NCBI GenBank assembly: GCA_947561715.1
Contig: OX387202.1
Span: 3,224,001 to 3,288,000 of the forward strand
Direction: 5' to 3'
From: Ascidia mentula
Taxonomy: Eukaryota > Chordata > Ascidiacea > Phlebobranchia > Ascidiidae
DNA: 64,000 nt
Position numbers and translations under genes: made by a program
Part shown: piece by piece, positions 10,968 to 23,468 of the stretch
Layout: the number at the start of each line of letters is the position of its first letter
Position numbering within the stretch: position 1 is the stretch's first letter
The notes under the pieces: generated by a model
Database searches by the model: none
The model's input: only the letters and a program-made list of their open reading frames with translations
What the model was told of the DNA's origin: nothing

Positions 10968-11237
10968 AAGAGGGGTATATTTTAAATTGCAGTATGCCTG
11001 GCAGCAACAGGAGTTCCAGGTTTGTTTTAGGTTGAATGCATGGCCAAAGAAAAATCAGAAAATCTTCATAAACTAAATGCAATTAACAGAAGAATCTTTT
11101 TGAGAAAAAAATACATCGCAAATCCATTTTCGGAAATTTATATGAGATAAAACTATTAATATTGCAATTTTTAATTTGTTTTATACCTTTAAATTTCTTG
11201 TTTACTTCTAGCGTATGTTCTTTAATTTTGTGTAGCA

Positions 11238-14200
11238 ATGATGTTAAAGTATTATTTGCAAGCTTTCCTGCTTTGTTATCTGCAATGCAAGAATCAATGC
11301 AATTCGTTGACAGGTAAGCTGCGTTTTAAATTTACTCATAAAATTTTTATCTACTGCTTGTAAGTCTACTAAATATTTCGTTTCCACAGCAACGTGTGAC
11401 ACAAAGTTATCAGATTTAAATCACTCAATTTCAAAAGTAATCTGCCCACCCAACTGCTGGAGACAATATTCGGATTTGTGTGGAAGTGATGATTACGCCT
11501 CTGGTCCCCTTTGTCTGGCTGCAATGCATGCAGGACTGATGGATAGTAAGTTACAGTGACAGTACCCTGGCATGTTTACCGGATTTTCTTTTATATGAAC
11601 TCAAACCAAATATTTTTGTAAAGATGATGGAGGCTACTTTGAAGTATACAAAAGTGATCCAATACATGAATATAAAGGATTGGACAGGAACGGAGTGAAA
11701 AGCAAATCTTGTTCGTTTGCAAGATGGTCGTACACATTTGAAAGTAAGCTATGCTCCGGGTAGCGTTTTGGTTAGAATAAATAATTACTATTTATGTAAA
11801 TATAGTGAAATGCAGCACGAGAGGAAACAGTGAGTTTTCTGTAACTGATGTATTTTGTCCACCTGGTTGTTCGTCCAACTACGTCTGTGGAACAAATTCG
11901 TACAACAAGAATTCCTCGGTTTGTGCCTCTGCCATTCACGCTGGTATCTTGTCGCGTAAGTTGGTGTAATTAACACTTTGTGGTTTGTTTGAATCAACCA
12001 TGAATATTTTCAGGAAGTGGAGGATACGTGACGTTTTATTTGAGAAACGGAAGACGCTCATTTATTGGTTCGACCAAGGGTGGTGTAACCAGCAAATCGT
12101 GTGGTTCATCAAGTCAATACTTTTCGTTCACTCGTAAGTTAACAAAAAGCCTTCTAACAGATAAACAGGGATTGAAAGTGAAAAGAAGTGATCAATGAAA
12201 TAACGCTTGTTTTCCAATCAATATTTCAGATGAAGAATGCCACATGCTGTACATGACAACCAGCTAAACGAAATTGCCTCGCGTGCCTGACTGTCAATAT
12301 CATTGAAATACGGACTAAATAAAACACACTTTTAAACATTCTTTCACCTGTGTGTGTGTAGGGCCGTGAAGTCAACTCTTCCCTGGGAGTAAGAATGCAA
12401 ATTCAGATCATGAAACTTGATTCCTTTTTAGATCCAGATTTCTGTGCACAAAATCCTGGTATTTGCCAGAACAATGGAACTTGCATGGATACAAAAACCT
12501 CCTACAATTGTTCATGTGCCCACGGGTACAGTGGATCACATTGCGAAAAAGGTAAGATTTTGTAGTTTTGTGTTTGTTTTCTCTTCTAATGAAAGGAATG
12601 CAATTTATTAACAATGTTCATGGTGTTCGAAACATAGGCTCGTTTCCAACCTCCTGCAAGGACGCGTTACTAAACGGCCTTAACGTAAGCGGAGTCTACA
12701 ATTTAACTTCTCCTCTGACTTTCCAGGGATATTGCGACATGGATGGTGGTGGAGCTTGGCTGGTGAGTTTTCCTCTCGAGGCTAGAACTGTATCCTATGT
12801 TTAATGGTTGGGAAGCGTTCGGTGATTGTTTACAGAAAAGTTATTGTCTGAACATCTTATCTTGGTTATGATAATTACCAGGTGTTCCAGCGTCGTTATG
12901 ATGGATCTGTGAGTTTCGATAGAGATTGGGTGGATTACAAGAACGGGTTTGGGAATCTATCAACAGAATTTTGGATGGGTTTGTATTCCAATAAAGCAAT
13001 CCTTAACTAAACGTCTTACAAGTTTAATTAAAAACTTACAACTGATGTTAAATTTTGAATAATAGTTGGTTTTAAATTTTATGCATCTACTGAACATTTA
13101 CTGAGTGTTACAACTTGCGCACACCCAGTTAAATATACAGGCTTACCAAGCAAAGCGTTTCAAGCACGCTTCGCAACAATCCTAGTGTCGATATAACAGT
13201 ATAAGTTAATCCAATTTAAATCCCAGTGTTTTCAGCAATATTATTACAACCAACAAATTTTATCAGGTTTGGAGAAACTGCATCAAATCACCAGTGCGTC
13301 CACTAGATGTCGCCTTCGTGTTGATCTTCAGGATTTTTCCGGAGGTCAAGGATTTGCCGAGTATAGGTATGACTAAGACGAATTTAACGTTTTCAATTTA
13401 ATGCCTTTGTTCCAACGATAATTTACCCGATGCTGCCAAGTCGTCATAACTAACAAAATCTTAAAAGACATAAGGGAAATACCCCCCTTATTACGTCAGA
13501 TTCACAAAATTCGGGATTTAAGTTTAAAGCAACACAGAATATTCTTGCTGTGTTTCAATGCATTTACTCGGTTCGGAATAATTATGAAAACAAAAAGTTT
13601 AGATACCGCACACACATAGGGATGTTAATCAACTCGTAACGACCCCACATCACCGCTCTTGAGGTTTGCGCGATCGCTTGGTCGCGGATTGCCGGGACCG
13701 AACTCAGTGGGGCTCGGATTGGGTCGAATGTCACCTTTTTGCGCTTAGAGAATGTGGCTGCAGAAAATTTTCTTTCCCTTGATTCCAAATCTTCTGAAGC
13801 GTATAGGCATCTGGAAGTCAGTTCAAGCGAATTTAACCACGGCCAAACCGTTTGACAATTGATGGCAGCAATTCAGTGAATATTAGTGCTGTGTCCCACA
13901 TCGATATATGGGATCAAATGTGTTGTATTCTTCAGTCACAAACAGTTCAAGTGTATTGATACATAACAGTGCGCAGGTTTTATAGGCAAAGCCAACACGC
14001 AAACAACGCCAGGAACGCAATTATTAGCCACTGAGGTGCGCAGTACATCCACAGGCGTGGGTCGCATTGCCAGACACGCTGATTGCACGGCGAGTCTTAA
14101 GCGCCGTTTTGTAAGGTCAACTTTGGGACACATAATGATACAATTACACAACACCTCCCCGCCAATATTGGGTTATGAAACAACGCAAAATGACACTAAT

Positions 14201-17200
14201 AACCATAAAATTTGGGAGGCTTCGGACGCCGTTTCGAGCGCCGGGGTAAACTCTCCCCGTGTGATAACTCCTGCGCCGCAGGTGAATGAGTATTGTCAGG
14301 ACTAACGATAGTCTCAGGGGTGACCGTGTCGCGCGTATCGGCACGACCGGACTCTTCATCATCGGATGCATCGCGTGATGTTGGGTGATCTGCTGGTTCA
14401 TCTCCTGGCTCGTCATCTTGTGATGATGCATATCCGGGTCGAAGTTGGTCAATATGTCGTCTCCATATCGGACCTCGGGGAATAACTTTAACCCGAACAC
14501 TTCGACTTCCGCAACGTTTGATGACCAGTGCGGGAACCCATCGTGGGTCTTTGTCATGCCGTGGTCCGTAATACAGTGCATAGCAAGGATCACCGACGTT
14601 GTATGTCCTGTTAACGCGTGTAGTGGAAACACCGTGTTTAACTCCTTGCAACTGCTTTTTCTGGACATCATGTACTGGAGAAGACATCATGGTGTCAATC
14701 TTTGTTCGTATTTGCCTTCCGTTTAAAAGTTCACTTGGGGAGTATCCGCTACTGTTTGGTATACGGCGGTATTGCATGAGAAAAGTTCTCAATGCGTTCA
14801 TGGGCGGCTCAGAAGACTTTCGTAATGCCTTCTTGAAAGTTTGCACCAAGCGCTCCGCTGCCCCATTGGTCGCAGGATGATAAGGTGCGCCTGTAAGGTG
14901 AACAATCCCCCTTTCTTTGCAGTAGTTTCGGAACTCCTCCGATGTAAACGATGGTGCATTGTCGGACACTATTGAGTGTGGATATCCGAAATGCGCGAAA
15001 TCTTGGTCGAGAAGATCCATTGTTGCTTTAGCGGTGATTGCTTGAGTACGGTGAATACATGGATACTTCGTATAAGCATCAATTACAACCAACCAGTTGC
15101 AACCCATAAAATTTATGGCATGGTCGACATGAATTCGACTCCATGGCTTCTCGGGTAGTATCCATGGATGTACGGGAGCCTTCGGCATTACGTTTCTGTG
15201 CTCATCACATGTGCCACACTTTCGACACATGTCCACAATGTCTCGATCTATGTTTGGCCAGTACACCCCTGTCCTGGCCAGTTGCTTCATGCGCTGCATG
15301 CCGAAATGGCCCAAATGCAGTAGCTGCAAAACTTTGTCACGTAGTTTTGCTGGAATGACGATTCTGGAGCCATACATAAGAACTCCATATGACGTAGTGA
15401 GAAAATTACTCACTTTCCGGAATTCTTCCGTCGGTTCATCGGAAGATTGTCTTGGCCAACCTTCGTGCGTGTATTGAATCACCTTGCTCAATATTGGGTC
15501 TTTTGAAGATTCTTTTCGTAGTGCTGAGGAGTCCATTTGCACTTGCATTCCGACTGTTTCGATGGCACAAACGATGTCTACGTCATCAGCACTTTCCTCT
15601 CCGTCGAAAGTTGTATCATCGCCTTGTGGAAGTCGGCTTAAAACATCAGCATTATTGTGTTCGTTGGTTTTTCTATACTCGATGGTGTACTGAAATTGGT
15701 TCAAGAAAAGTGCCCATCGAGCCAACCTGTTGGCTGCCAAAGCTGGTGTAGGCTTTTGCGGACCAAATAAAGACATCAGTGGTTTATGATCCGTTATCAG
15801 GATGAATCTTCTTCCAAACAAATATTGAAAGAACTTCTTTAGAGCGTAAACGATTGACAAAGCCTCCTTTTGAATTTGACTGTAATTCCTCTGGCTTTGT
15901 GTCAAAGTTTTAGAAACATTGGCAATTGGTGCTCACTGCCGTCGGGAAAACGGTGAAACAACGTAGCACCAATTCCAACACTTGATGCGTCACAGGCAAT
16001 ACCAACCGGAATGGATGGATTGAAATGAACCAACACTTGGTCTCTGGATAGTAAGTCCTTCAGCTGATTGAAAGAACGTTCTTCTTTTTGACTCCATTTC
16101 CAAGGAATGCCTTTCTTTGTGAGACGGTAGAGTGGTTCTGCTACAGTTGAAAATTCTGCAGGCAAAAATTTTGCATAAAATTGTACAGATCCAAGGAAAG
16201 ACCGCAGCGTCGGTACATCGTGCGGAGCAGGCATACGTTGTACAGCGTCGACTTTGGAACCCTTCGTGATGCCCTTGTTGGATAGAACATGGCCAAGGTA
16301 CTCAACCTGCTGTTGAGCAAATTTGCATTTTTGCTTCCTGCAACGTAAGCCTTTGTCTTGGAGCCGTTGCAACAAACGTTTGAGATTGTGAAGGTGGTCC
16401 TTGGCAGACGAACCACTGACCAATATATCATCTAGATATACTGCTACACCCGGTAGGTCTTTAGTGATATCATCCATAATTTCTTGAAAATAAGCTGGCG
16501 CAGAACTGATACCAAAAGGCAATACGTTCTGTAATAAAACTCCGCGATGTGTGCTCAGAGCAAGCTTCTTCCGACTTTCTGGTCCCAACTTGATTTGATT
16601 GTACGCATCCGCCAAATCGATCTTCGTGAAGCCATAACCACCACCTAACTTCCGCATTAAATCTTCTGGTAATGGCAATGGGTGACGATGAACTTCCAAT
16701 TGTGAATTGACAGTCACGGAATAATCACCACAAATTCGTAAAGCAGGCTTTTGCGAAGAAGTGATTGATTTGCGGACCGGAACTATTGGCGTACCCCAGG
16801 TAAGCTACTTTTCCGGAATCTGCATAACTGGTAGCAGACGTAAATGTGCCCATTACCGGCAAGTTGTGCCTGCTTGCAGACTGATACTGCGACGTTGCTT
16901 TGTGCAGCTGTGGAGAACCAATCTTCTTCCATGTTTCTTTTGACAGAAAATTTCCGCCGGTAGCTGTATCAAGTTCTATGTTCAGCGAACGATCGTTGAT
17001 GCAAATTGGAACTTCCAACTTGGGCGTGGCTGCTTCAATACTGGAAACGCAATTCAGTTTCTCAATTCTTTTAACGCCATGGGACGAGCGCTGTCGAATC
17101 TTTTTGCGGCAAACGGATTCCAAGTGTCCAGTTAAGTGACAAAGTTGACAGGCTGCATTCTTGAAACGACATTCGGAAGCCTGATGCGAAGTCTTGCCAC

Positions 17201-19633
17201 ATCGATAACATTTCCTCCCTTCAGGTAATTGCACCGTCCTCGAATCCACTTTACGTTTCTCCCACGGCTTAGCTGTAGCACGTACCTTGAACACCGAAGT
17301 CGATGGCTGCATCCCGTAAACAGTTTCTTTAGCCACTTTGGCAGCATCTTCGGTTTCAACCGCAATGTCAATCGCACGAGCAAAACTCAATTCGTCATCC
17401 TTTGTCCTAAACAGAGCTTTTAAAACCGCCTCGTTTCCAATTGAACAGATAAAACGAGTGCGTAAAGCTTCATCCAATGGATCTGTGATGGATGCAAAGT
17501 CGCAAGTTGTTGCGCTTTGTCGAATGCGAACAGCGAGCTCTTGAATTGTTTCTCTCGGCTTGCGCTTCATGTCGGTCCAAAACTTGAACCTTTCGCGGAC
17601 TATGAAACGTTTGGGGTCAAACTAAAACTTCATATGTTGGACGATTTCTTCTAACGTGAGCTCATTGATGTCTCTTGGTGGCGATTCCTGTGCAGCCAAA
17701 TTGAAAAGCATCTTGTACACCGTTGAAGATTGATTCGTCAAAAATACCTTGGCCAGTCGATCGTCAGGTACCAAATGAGCTTTGGCAAACGTGCAAAACC
17801 GGGACTAGTAGTCAACCCACAGCTCTGAAGTCGAATCAAAAGGCAAAAAATTTGGCGTATTTAGATGAGTTACCGTTGATGCCGTTCCTTCCGTCGATCC
17901 TTCACTCGAGCGAGGCTTCCCCAGAATTGCTATCATCGCCTCCATTTGTTCTTGGTGTCGACGTTCTTGTTCTCCGTGTTGTTTTTGGTGTCGACGTTCA
18001 AAATGGTTATTATATTCTCCATCTAACACCCATGCATAATCCAGTGTTTGAAATTTCGATTTTCTGCCCAACATGCTCGGCTCCCAATGTTTTGAATGAG
18101 GCAACAAAAATCCCGTAATCGCGACGTGTAAGACGCTGACACAACTTGATTGTCAGTGTATAAGTTGTATAGTGTAAACACTCTGTGTTCTCTTTGCCCA
18201 CCCGTGGGTTAGCTGCTGGTCGTTGCGTGGTTGATTGGATATTGTTGGGTCTCTATGCAGAAAATGGGTGCATTGGCCTGCAGAGTTAATTCCTTAGGCC
18301 AGTGGTTCTTACCCGTGGGAAATTTTAGGGTTGTAGGTGGATAATCAGTCGGTAACGAAATACACAAAAGTAGTCGGAAAAGAAATATAATGATCTGTAT
18401 TCACTGTGTGTTGCACACTTATTGGTAATTGGTAATGCCATGCGGCAGAAAAAGTTAAAAAAGTATAACAGATATAGCGAAAATACAATAATTAAATTCT
18501 TAGTTAAAAAATGTAAATACCAGTGGGAAATAAGGATTCCGTTTACACTGGAAGTAGGAAATGAGATAAAAAAGGTTAAGAACCACTTAAAAAAGGTTAA
18601 GGAAAATCTGTTGCCCAGACGAGTTTATGCGGTCGTTGTTGCCCAACTCCTTGTGGTAAAATGTTGAGTGCCAAGTACTGACCTTTGCTAAAACGTTGCA
18701 TCTTGACTGGAAAGTTAGAATTATCCGCTTTGTTCTTCAGCTACAATAAAGCCTCCTTGTAATCCTCCAGTCGTTTGTGAAATTAAAGTTGAAAAATATC
18801 TGGGTTTCCTTCTCAAAACTTCTAATCCCACTCTGTGTTTATTGCTTAGTTGACAAATAATTATCCCACACAACACAACACAATGTATGACACATGACGT
18901 TTATTACGTCATAAAGGGTTTTATGTTTAACAATCATTTCCATGAGCAACAAACCAATGTAAGCGGATTGATTTAAAACAACAAATTATCCGTTGTTATT
19001 TAAATTACTTTGCATTAAATTAAACATTATGACATTGTTGTTTTCAGTACTTTCAGCATTGGCGATGAAGGAAGTTCTTACACAATTACTATATCCGGAT
19101 ATTCGGGGAACATATCAGATTCCATGGCTGGGTTCCACAGTCTAAACGGGATGAGATTTTCAACACGCAACAGTGACAATGATGCGTGAGCAATAATGAT
19201 ACAAGTGTCTGATTATATTTCTGTTTTACTAACGAAGTAAATCGAGTTGAGTCAAAAAACATAAAATGCATTTCCTCAAATTAGTTGATTTTCGTTGACA
19301 AAGTTAATCGTCTGCCCTAAATCAACAATTGTAAAAATCAATTGCTCTGAAACAGGGGGTTGCGTTAAAGTTTTGGTTAAACACAAGTTTTAACTGAGTT
19401 TAAATAAGTTGTAACACAGAGTTGTTGACAACCGACTTAATTATAATTGCAGGCATCCAAGTGTTAATTGTGCTGTGACTCGTGGAGCTTGGTGGCAACG
19501 TAGTTGTTCATATGCCCAACTCAATGGTCCGTGGTCGAGAACTTCTACTAGTGAGAACACTATGAGTTGGTGGAAATGGAAGAATTCATGGAGCGGAATA
19601 ATGAGTTCTAAGATGAAAGTGAAATGCGAGTAA
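11238..19633 (+). CDS. Secreted LCCL-LCCL-EGF-fibrinogen domain protein, copy 1
   Basis: Eleven exons: 11238-11313, 11390-11545, 11624-11743, 11806-11955, 12014-12133, 12432-12551, 12638-12762, 12882-12978, 13267-13366, 19048-19185, 19453-19633. All splice sites are GT-AG with matching phases; the frame is 1383 nt (460 residues). Residues 1-25: hydrophobic signal peptide ([11 protein letters not shown]). About 39-117: LCCL domain 1 ([32 protein letters not shown]). About 130-207: LCCL domain 2 ([31 protein letters not shown]). About 210-247: EGF domain ([19 protein letters not shown]). About 250-460: FReD with GGGAWL, DYKNGFG, the calcium-site-like NSDND and a WW...SC pair. LCCL domains occur in cochlin and Limulus factor C; FReD in ficolins. 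An innate-recognition role is inferred. Intron 9 (5.7 kb) holds a retroelement. Confidence 0.88.
12230..12323 (+). CDS. Alternative terminal exon and poly(A) signal of the LCCL gene, copy 1
   Basis: After the acceptor ATATTTCAG, 12230-12267 encodes [12 protein letters not shown] and stops (TAA 12265-12267). AATAAA follows at 12318-12323. It enters in phase 1 from the donor at 12133, exactly as the EGF exon at 12432 does. Splicing here gives a 219-residue secreted protein with two LCCL domains and no EGF or FReD. It is conserved in copy 2, but the two copies are too similar for that to count as selection. Confidence 0.65.
13436..13860 (-). other. Intron segment with a protein-like fragment on the minus strand
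   Basis: Minus strand 13582-13788 reads [20 protein letters not shown] then [16 protein letters not shown]. The same peptide with conservative changes occurs at 23454-23693 and 41814-42020, which suggests a once-coding, perhaps mobile, sequence. The homologous intron of the 58034 gene lacks this segment, so it is probably an insertion here. Family not recognised. Confidence 0.35.
13921..14153 (-). repeat. LTR of the intron 9 gypsy element, unit 1
   Basis: A 233-bp unit with TGTTGT/ACAACA ends next to the purine-rich tract at 14154-14163. It is similar throughout to the solo LTR at 63509-63736 and near-identical to 42153-42385. Confidence 0.8.
13921..18000 (-). mobile_element. Ty3/gypsy LTR retrotransposon fossil in intron 9, unit 1
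   Basis: Gag-like region with two CCHC knuckles, protease-like region, reverse transcriptase, RNase H and integrase on the minus strand. An LTR is recognisable at one end (13921-14153, TGTTGT...ACAACA) beside a purine-rich tract; no LTR was recognised at the other. AAATG flanks both ends (13916-13920, 18001-18005) as a 5-bp target duplication. Empty-site sequences at about 23780 and 59945 confirm the borders. It is broken, with about three breaks. It is shared with unit 2, so it inserted before the units separated. Compact one-frame gypsy elements are known from Ciona, but identity with a named family is not checked. Confidence 0.88.
18006..19047. other. Rest of intron 9, no gene recognised
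   Basis: Intron sequence between the retroelement and the exon at 19048. Parts recur at 23780-24437 and, with more divergence, at 59950-60176, which identifies it as ancestral FReD-gene intron sequence. Confidence 0.5.
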
Positions 19634-20589
19634 ATGTTGGGAGGTTTAAAGTGACGAAAATTAACATTGCGTCGTTAGTTACCATGGCAACGTTGTGTTG
19701 ATTTACAATTATTGACAGACATTGTAAATACTTTCACCTGTTTTGATAAAGGCTTGAAATCGTAAATAACAGGAAAGCAATTATACCAAACCGAATTTAT
19801 TCCACAAATCCTTACAATTTTTATGTTAAAAGCGAACTTCACCTTTCTGCATGTTTGTTATTATCATGGTATTTGTAGGGCGTTACTTAAAACGTCTACA
19901 CAAATAATAACACTGACGTATATCTGACTCTTGATAAAAAGGCTGCTATCAAACCCAAAGTCAATCGATCAGTTTAATACATAATAAACAAGCGCACGAG
20001 GATTAACAATAAAAAGTTACAAACCACGCGTACAAAAAGTCTTTTTCCTATATGTCCTTTGTCCTCTGTCCCTTCGTATCTTTTTTACGCAAAAGACATG
20101 TGGCCTATATAGAAAATGCATACCGGGTTATTTGAGTTCGGATTACCACGTGACTCATTTGAAAAGGCGGCTTGTTGCTGGAAGTGTCAACGAACGAATA
20201 GCACGTTCGCCGTAAATGAGTTAAACTTGGTTTACAGCGTGATTATTATTCGACGTTAATAAAAAAACGGTTGATGCCAGAAAAACACAACATAATAATT
20301 GCAAATATGACTTCGACAATACTTATTATTACATTTTGTGTGTTTTGGATGCCACTTCTTGCAAAGAAATTTGTCAACGTGTCAATTAGATATTGACAAC
20401 ATATTCCGTTTTATCATTCCTTGTATATCATGTCATTGTTGTAATATTGCATGCAACCGTTTCCATGCTTTATGTTGATAATCCATGTAAATGCAAACAT
20501 TGACCATTCAGATTTGAGAGTTGATGTTTGATTCGAGAATGTCAGTAAATTTGATTCAGTTCAGCTTGGCTTTCTCTGATAAACCATAA
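19634..20589. other. 3' flank of the LCCL gene, copy 1
   Basis: Contains an AATAAA at about 20006 as a candidate poly(A) signal. No gene is seen. Homologous to 48250-49150, which lacks 55 bases present here near 19770-19830, and to 61782-62250 downstream of the 58034 gene. Confidence 0.5.
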
Positions 20590-20910
20590 ATGCAGTCACA
20601 CCAATTTACCGCAAATATTTACAGAAATGCGCGGATATCGCGGCGCCATTTCACCGACTTATGGGAAAGGTTTTATGTGAGGTTAAATTGTGTAACAAGG
20701 TTTCTTGTCAACACCCAGGTCCTCATTGCAGCCCAAATGATGACGTCACGGCCGTGGGCATTCGAGTGGCGTCTGTCACGTGTTTCATTTGTGTTGTTGT
20801 TTTTGTCTGCTCAGTTACCAGTCTACCTCTGTGCACACATTAATGCAACTCATTCTTACTTGTCCATGATGATGAACACAGTGGTGTTTGAAACGTTTGC
20901 TTCGGCATGA
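20590..20910 (+). other. Overlapping short open frames, function unknown
   Basis: Two plus-strand frames overlap. One starts MQSHQFTANIYRN (106 codons). The other has a cysteine-rich part (LCNKVSCQHPGPHC) followed by a hydrophobic run, as if a small membrane protein. The sequence recurs at 24724-25020 and 49151-49474. Length changes between copies keep the frame in one pair but not in the third. No family recognised; a non-coding repeat is as likely. Confidence 0.2.
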
Positions 20911-21990
20911 GTAGCATATTAGTTTTGGCTTTCCTTTACAAATCATTTTCTTGTCACCTCCCAAGGTTGGACCTTATACACACTTGTGTAATAACCAAAT
21001 TTAACACCCCAGTTTATGGAGGACACAGACGCGTCTGATGCGTCTGCTGGTAGCATTCCATGGCAGAATGTAGATGACATAAAGAGAGTGAAATTTTGTA
21101 GAATTTTGCTAAAAATTGAATAACAGAAGTAGACCTTGATTTGACTTTTCGAGTTGGGATCGCCTCTTGTCTACGCAATCGGGCGAAAATTAGTATTTTG
21201 CCCCCAGGTCGGACATTATTTTAGTTAAAAAGGCTTTCAAAAGTGTCGATTGGATTTAAAACCTTTTGCAATTTGCGATTCAATGTTCTCCCCAACCCTT
21301 TTCTACGCAATTGCAAAACCACTTTTGCCGGGAAAGTTGCTTTGGTTACCCCCTGGGGACTGTTTCTGCTATCTTATAGGACATAAGATCCTCCTGAAGG
21401 CTCCTTAGATCCTTGATGTGTTTTGTACAATGTAGCTCCAATTATTTTTTTTCTTTTGAATATTTAGTACTAGTGGGCCTTCATAGGTCATAAGCCACAG
21501 GAAATGTTTTTGAAAAGGGTTCCCACCTTCGCGACTCATCTGTAAGTCTGCCAAGAAAGTCTCGGTCTGACACCATGTCGGTTCTATCGTCATCAGTGTT
21601 TAGTTCTTTGATCTAACTATAAGTTCTAAGACCACAGGCATGGACTCTGAGACCAAACTGCGATCTCTGTGATCCATGAGACCACATCTTAGGATCTAGG
21701 ACAGTGATTTTCAACCGGTGTTCCGTGAAATATCGCTAGGTGATCCGCGAGAAATTTATTACTTTCACTGATGTTCCTTGGAACCCGGGTCAGAAATCAC
21801 TTGTTTATCACAAAGGACGTAAATAGCTTTTTGAAAGTAATCATCCACTATGGCCAGTTTGAAACTGTTCTATCGCGAGTTGCTTCAATTAATGTTGTGT
21901 AACAATAAGACTCGTTTTGTAATGATAAGAATGTAATTGCGCGAGCCTGTTGCTGGTTAAGTGTCGCAAATATATAGGAAAATATCAAGG
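20911..21990. other. Intergenic stretch with a hAT-like end
   Basis: No gene is recognised. CAGTGATTTTCAACCGGTG at 21704-21722 looks like a hAT-type transposon terminus. The stretch recurs at 49480-50550 and in part at 25020-25865. Confidence 0.4.
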
Positions 21991-23468
21991 ATGAGGCAGA
22001 AACAAAGAGATAATTTGCTGCGATTACGCGACAAAGGAGACTTAGAAGAAGTAGCTCAAGTTGAAAGACGTAACGCCAGCGAGATAACTAGCGATGGCGT
22101 CACAAAACAGGGTGTAAATCTAAAAGTGTAGAAAGCAGTTTTGAAAGACCACGTTTAAACAAAATATTAAAATGTTGCGAAGTATGACAAGCCGAAGTTA
22201 CATTCTTTGGCAAAAACGCAAGTTACTCAGTATGTGTATTAATGCTGAAAAGCCTCAAAACTTTAAACAAGAAAGCCAAAGCTATTATGCTGCTATACAT
22301 TATGTGCAAACGTTTCGAACTCGACTGCGTCCATCATCGGTGCAAATTGAGAAAGAGTTGCAACCAAGAAAGCGCTAAGGTAGGCAGGCAACTGAACGGG
22401 AGAAACATAACAACACAAGAAAACTTGATTTGGGAGATTTAGTACTGATACGGGTCCTATAGTGTTTAATACAGATGACTGCATATACATCTAACATTAA
22501 AACAGGGATGGCGCCCTTAAACCATTGGAGCGTGCAATACTATAAATAAACTTTGTGGAATTTCAAATATTTTTGGAATTTCAGACAAAATAAATATATA
22601 GATAATTCAATTTAATATTTTAACGACTAAATTTTAGTTAAAATCATAATTATTTCCTCTTTCTTAAGTTAAAAATTGTGGTTATTCCCCTGCGGGGAGT
22701 TTTTCAGCGATAAAAGGAGTTGAAGAAAGAAAAGTTTAAAATTTTCTCCGATTCCATGGTTCGTATAATGAATAACCTCAAAGTGTTTCTCGAAATTGTT
22801 GATTAAACTCTTGATCTAAGGACAGCTTTGGAAAGATATCGCAAAAATATGGCAAGTGTTTGTCTAGAGCAGGAAACTCTTTGCCGCGGACCTCTGATGT
22901 GAATTTGTGAATATTTTTTTCTCGGGCATATTTTTAAGTTTTTTGCATATGCAGATCTTATTAGCAGCAACTCGACAGACTTTAAAGTTTGCAAAACAAT
23001 AATTGACAAAATTGAGCAACAACTGCAAAGTTCCCAAATCACTGCAGCAATTTTACACAACATAAGTTTGATATCCTGCCATATCTTCACATACGTCCTA
23101 TGCAGACCCCAGTCTGAAACCTTGGTCTAGCACCTTTTTAATAACCTGCTTCATTATTACCTTACAAAAATATTTTTGGTAAAATCTCTGTGATGTTTGT
23201 TATAGCAAAGTTTCAACTGAGTGCGAATTTGAAATGTTTAAATTGTGTTACATAAACATGAAAAAATGAATGTGTATTACGTTTCAGAAAGTTACAGTCA
23301 TGGGTAACAGAAAGACATGACAGGAAGCAAAGTCAACTAACCACAAAAGAAGAACCAAAAGTTGAAAAAAATGGAAAGCTCCAAAAAGAAATAGAAAGTG
23401 TCGACAGCATGCTTCAAAAAGCTAAATTAATTCGAGAAACTGGTGAAGAATCATCAAAACGTTCCTCT
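21991..23468 (+). pseudogene. Unrecognised host gene, copy 1, truncated
   Basis: Copy of the gene described at 50557-55358. Recognisable pieces: 21991 onward ([20 protein letters not shown]), 22206-22378 ([21 protein letters not shown]) and 23288-23468 ([17 protein letters not shown], after the acceptor GTTTCAG). The first piece changes frame near 22107 relative to the other copy. The third piece stops abruptly at about 23468, where the sequence jumps to FReD-gene intron sequence. It is therefore a broken 5' fragment made by a rearrangement. Confidence 0.5.

Noticed and set aside
14445-15751. Several plus-strand open frames
   Set aside because: They are antisense shadows of the gypsy integrase and RNase H region; the same set recurs at 42677-43983.
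22803-23090. Minus-strand frame of 95 codons rich in cysteine and leucine
   Set aside because: The matching region in unit 2 (about 53870-54160) does not keep the frame.
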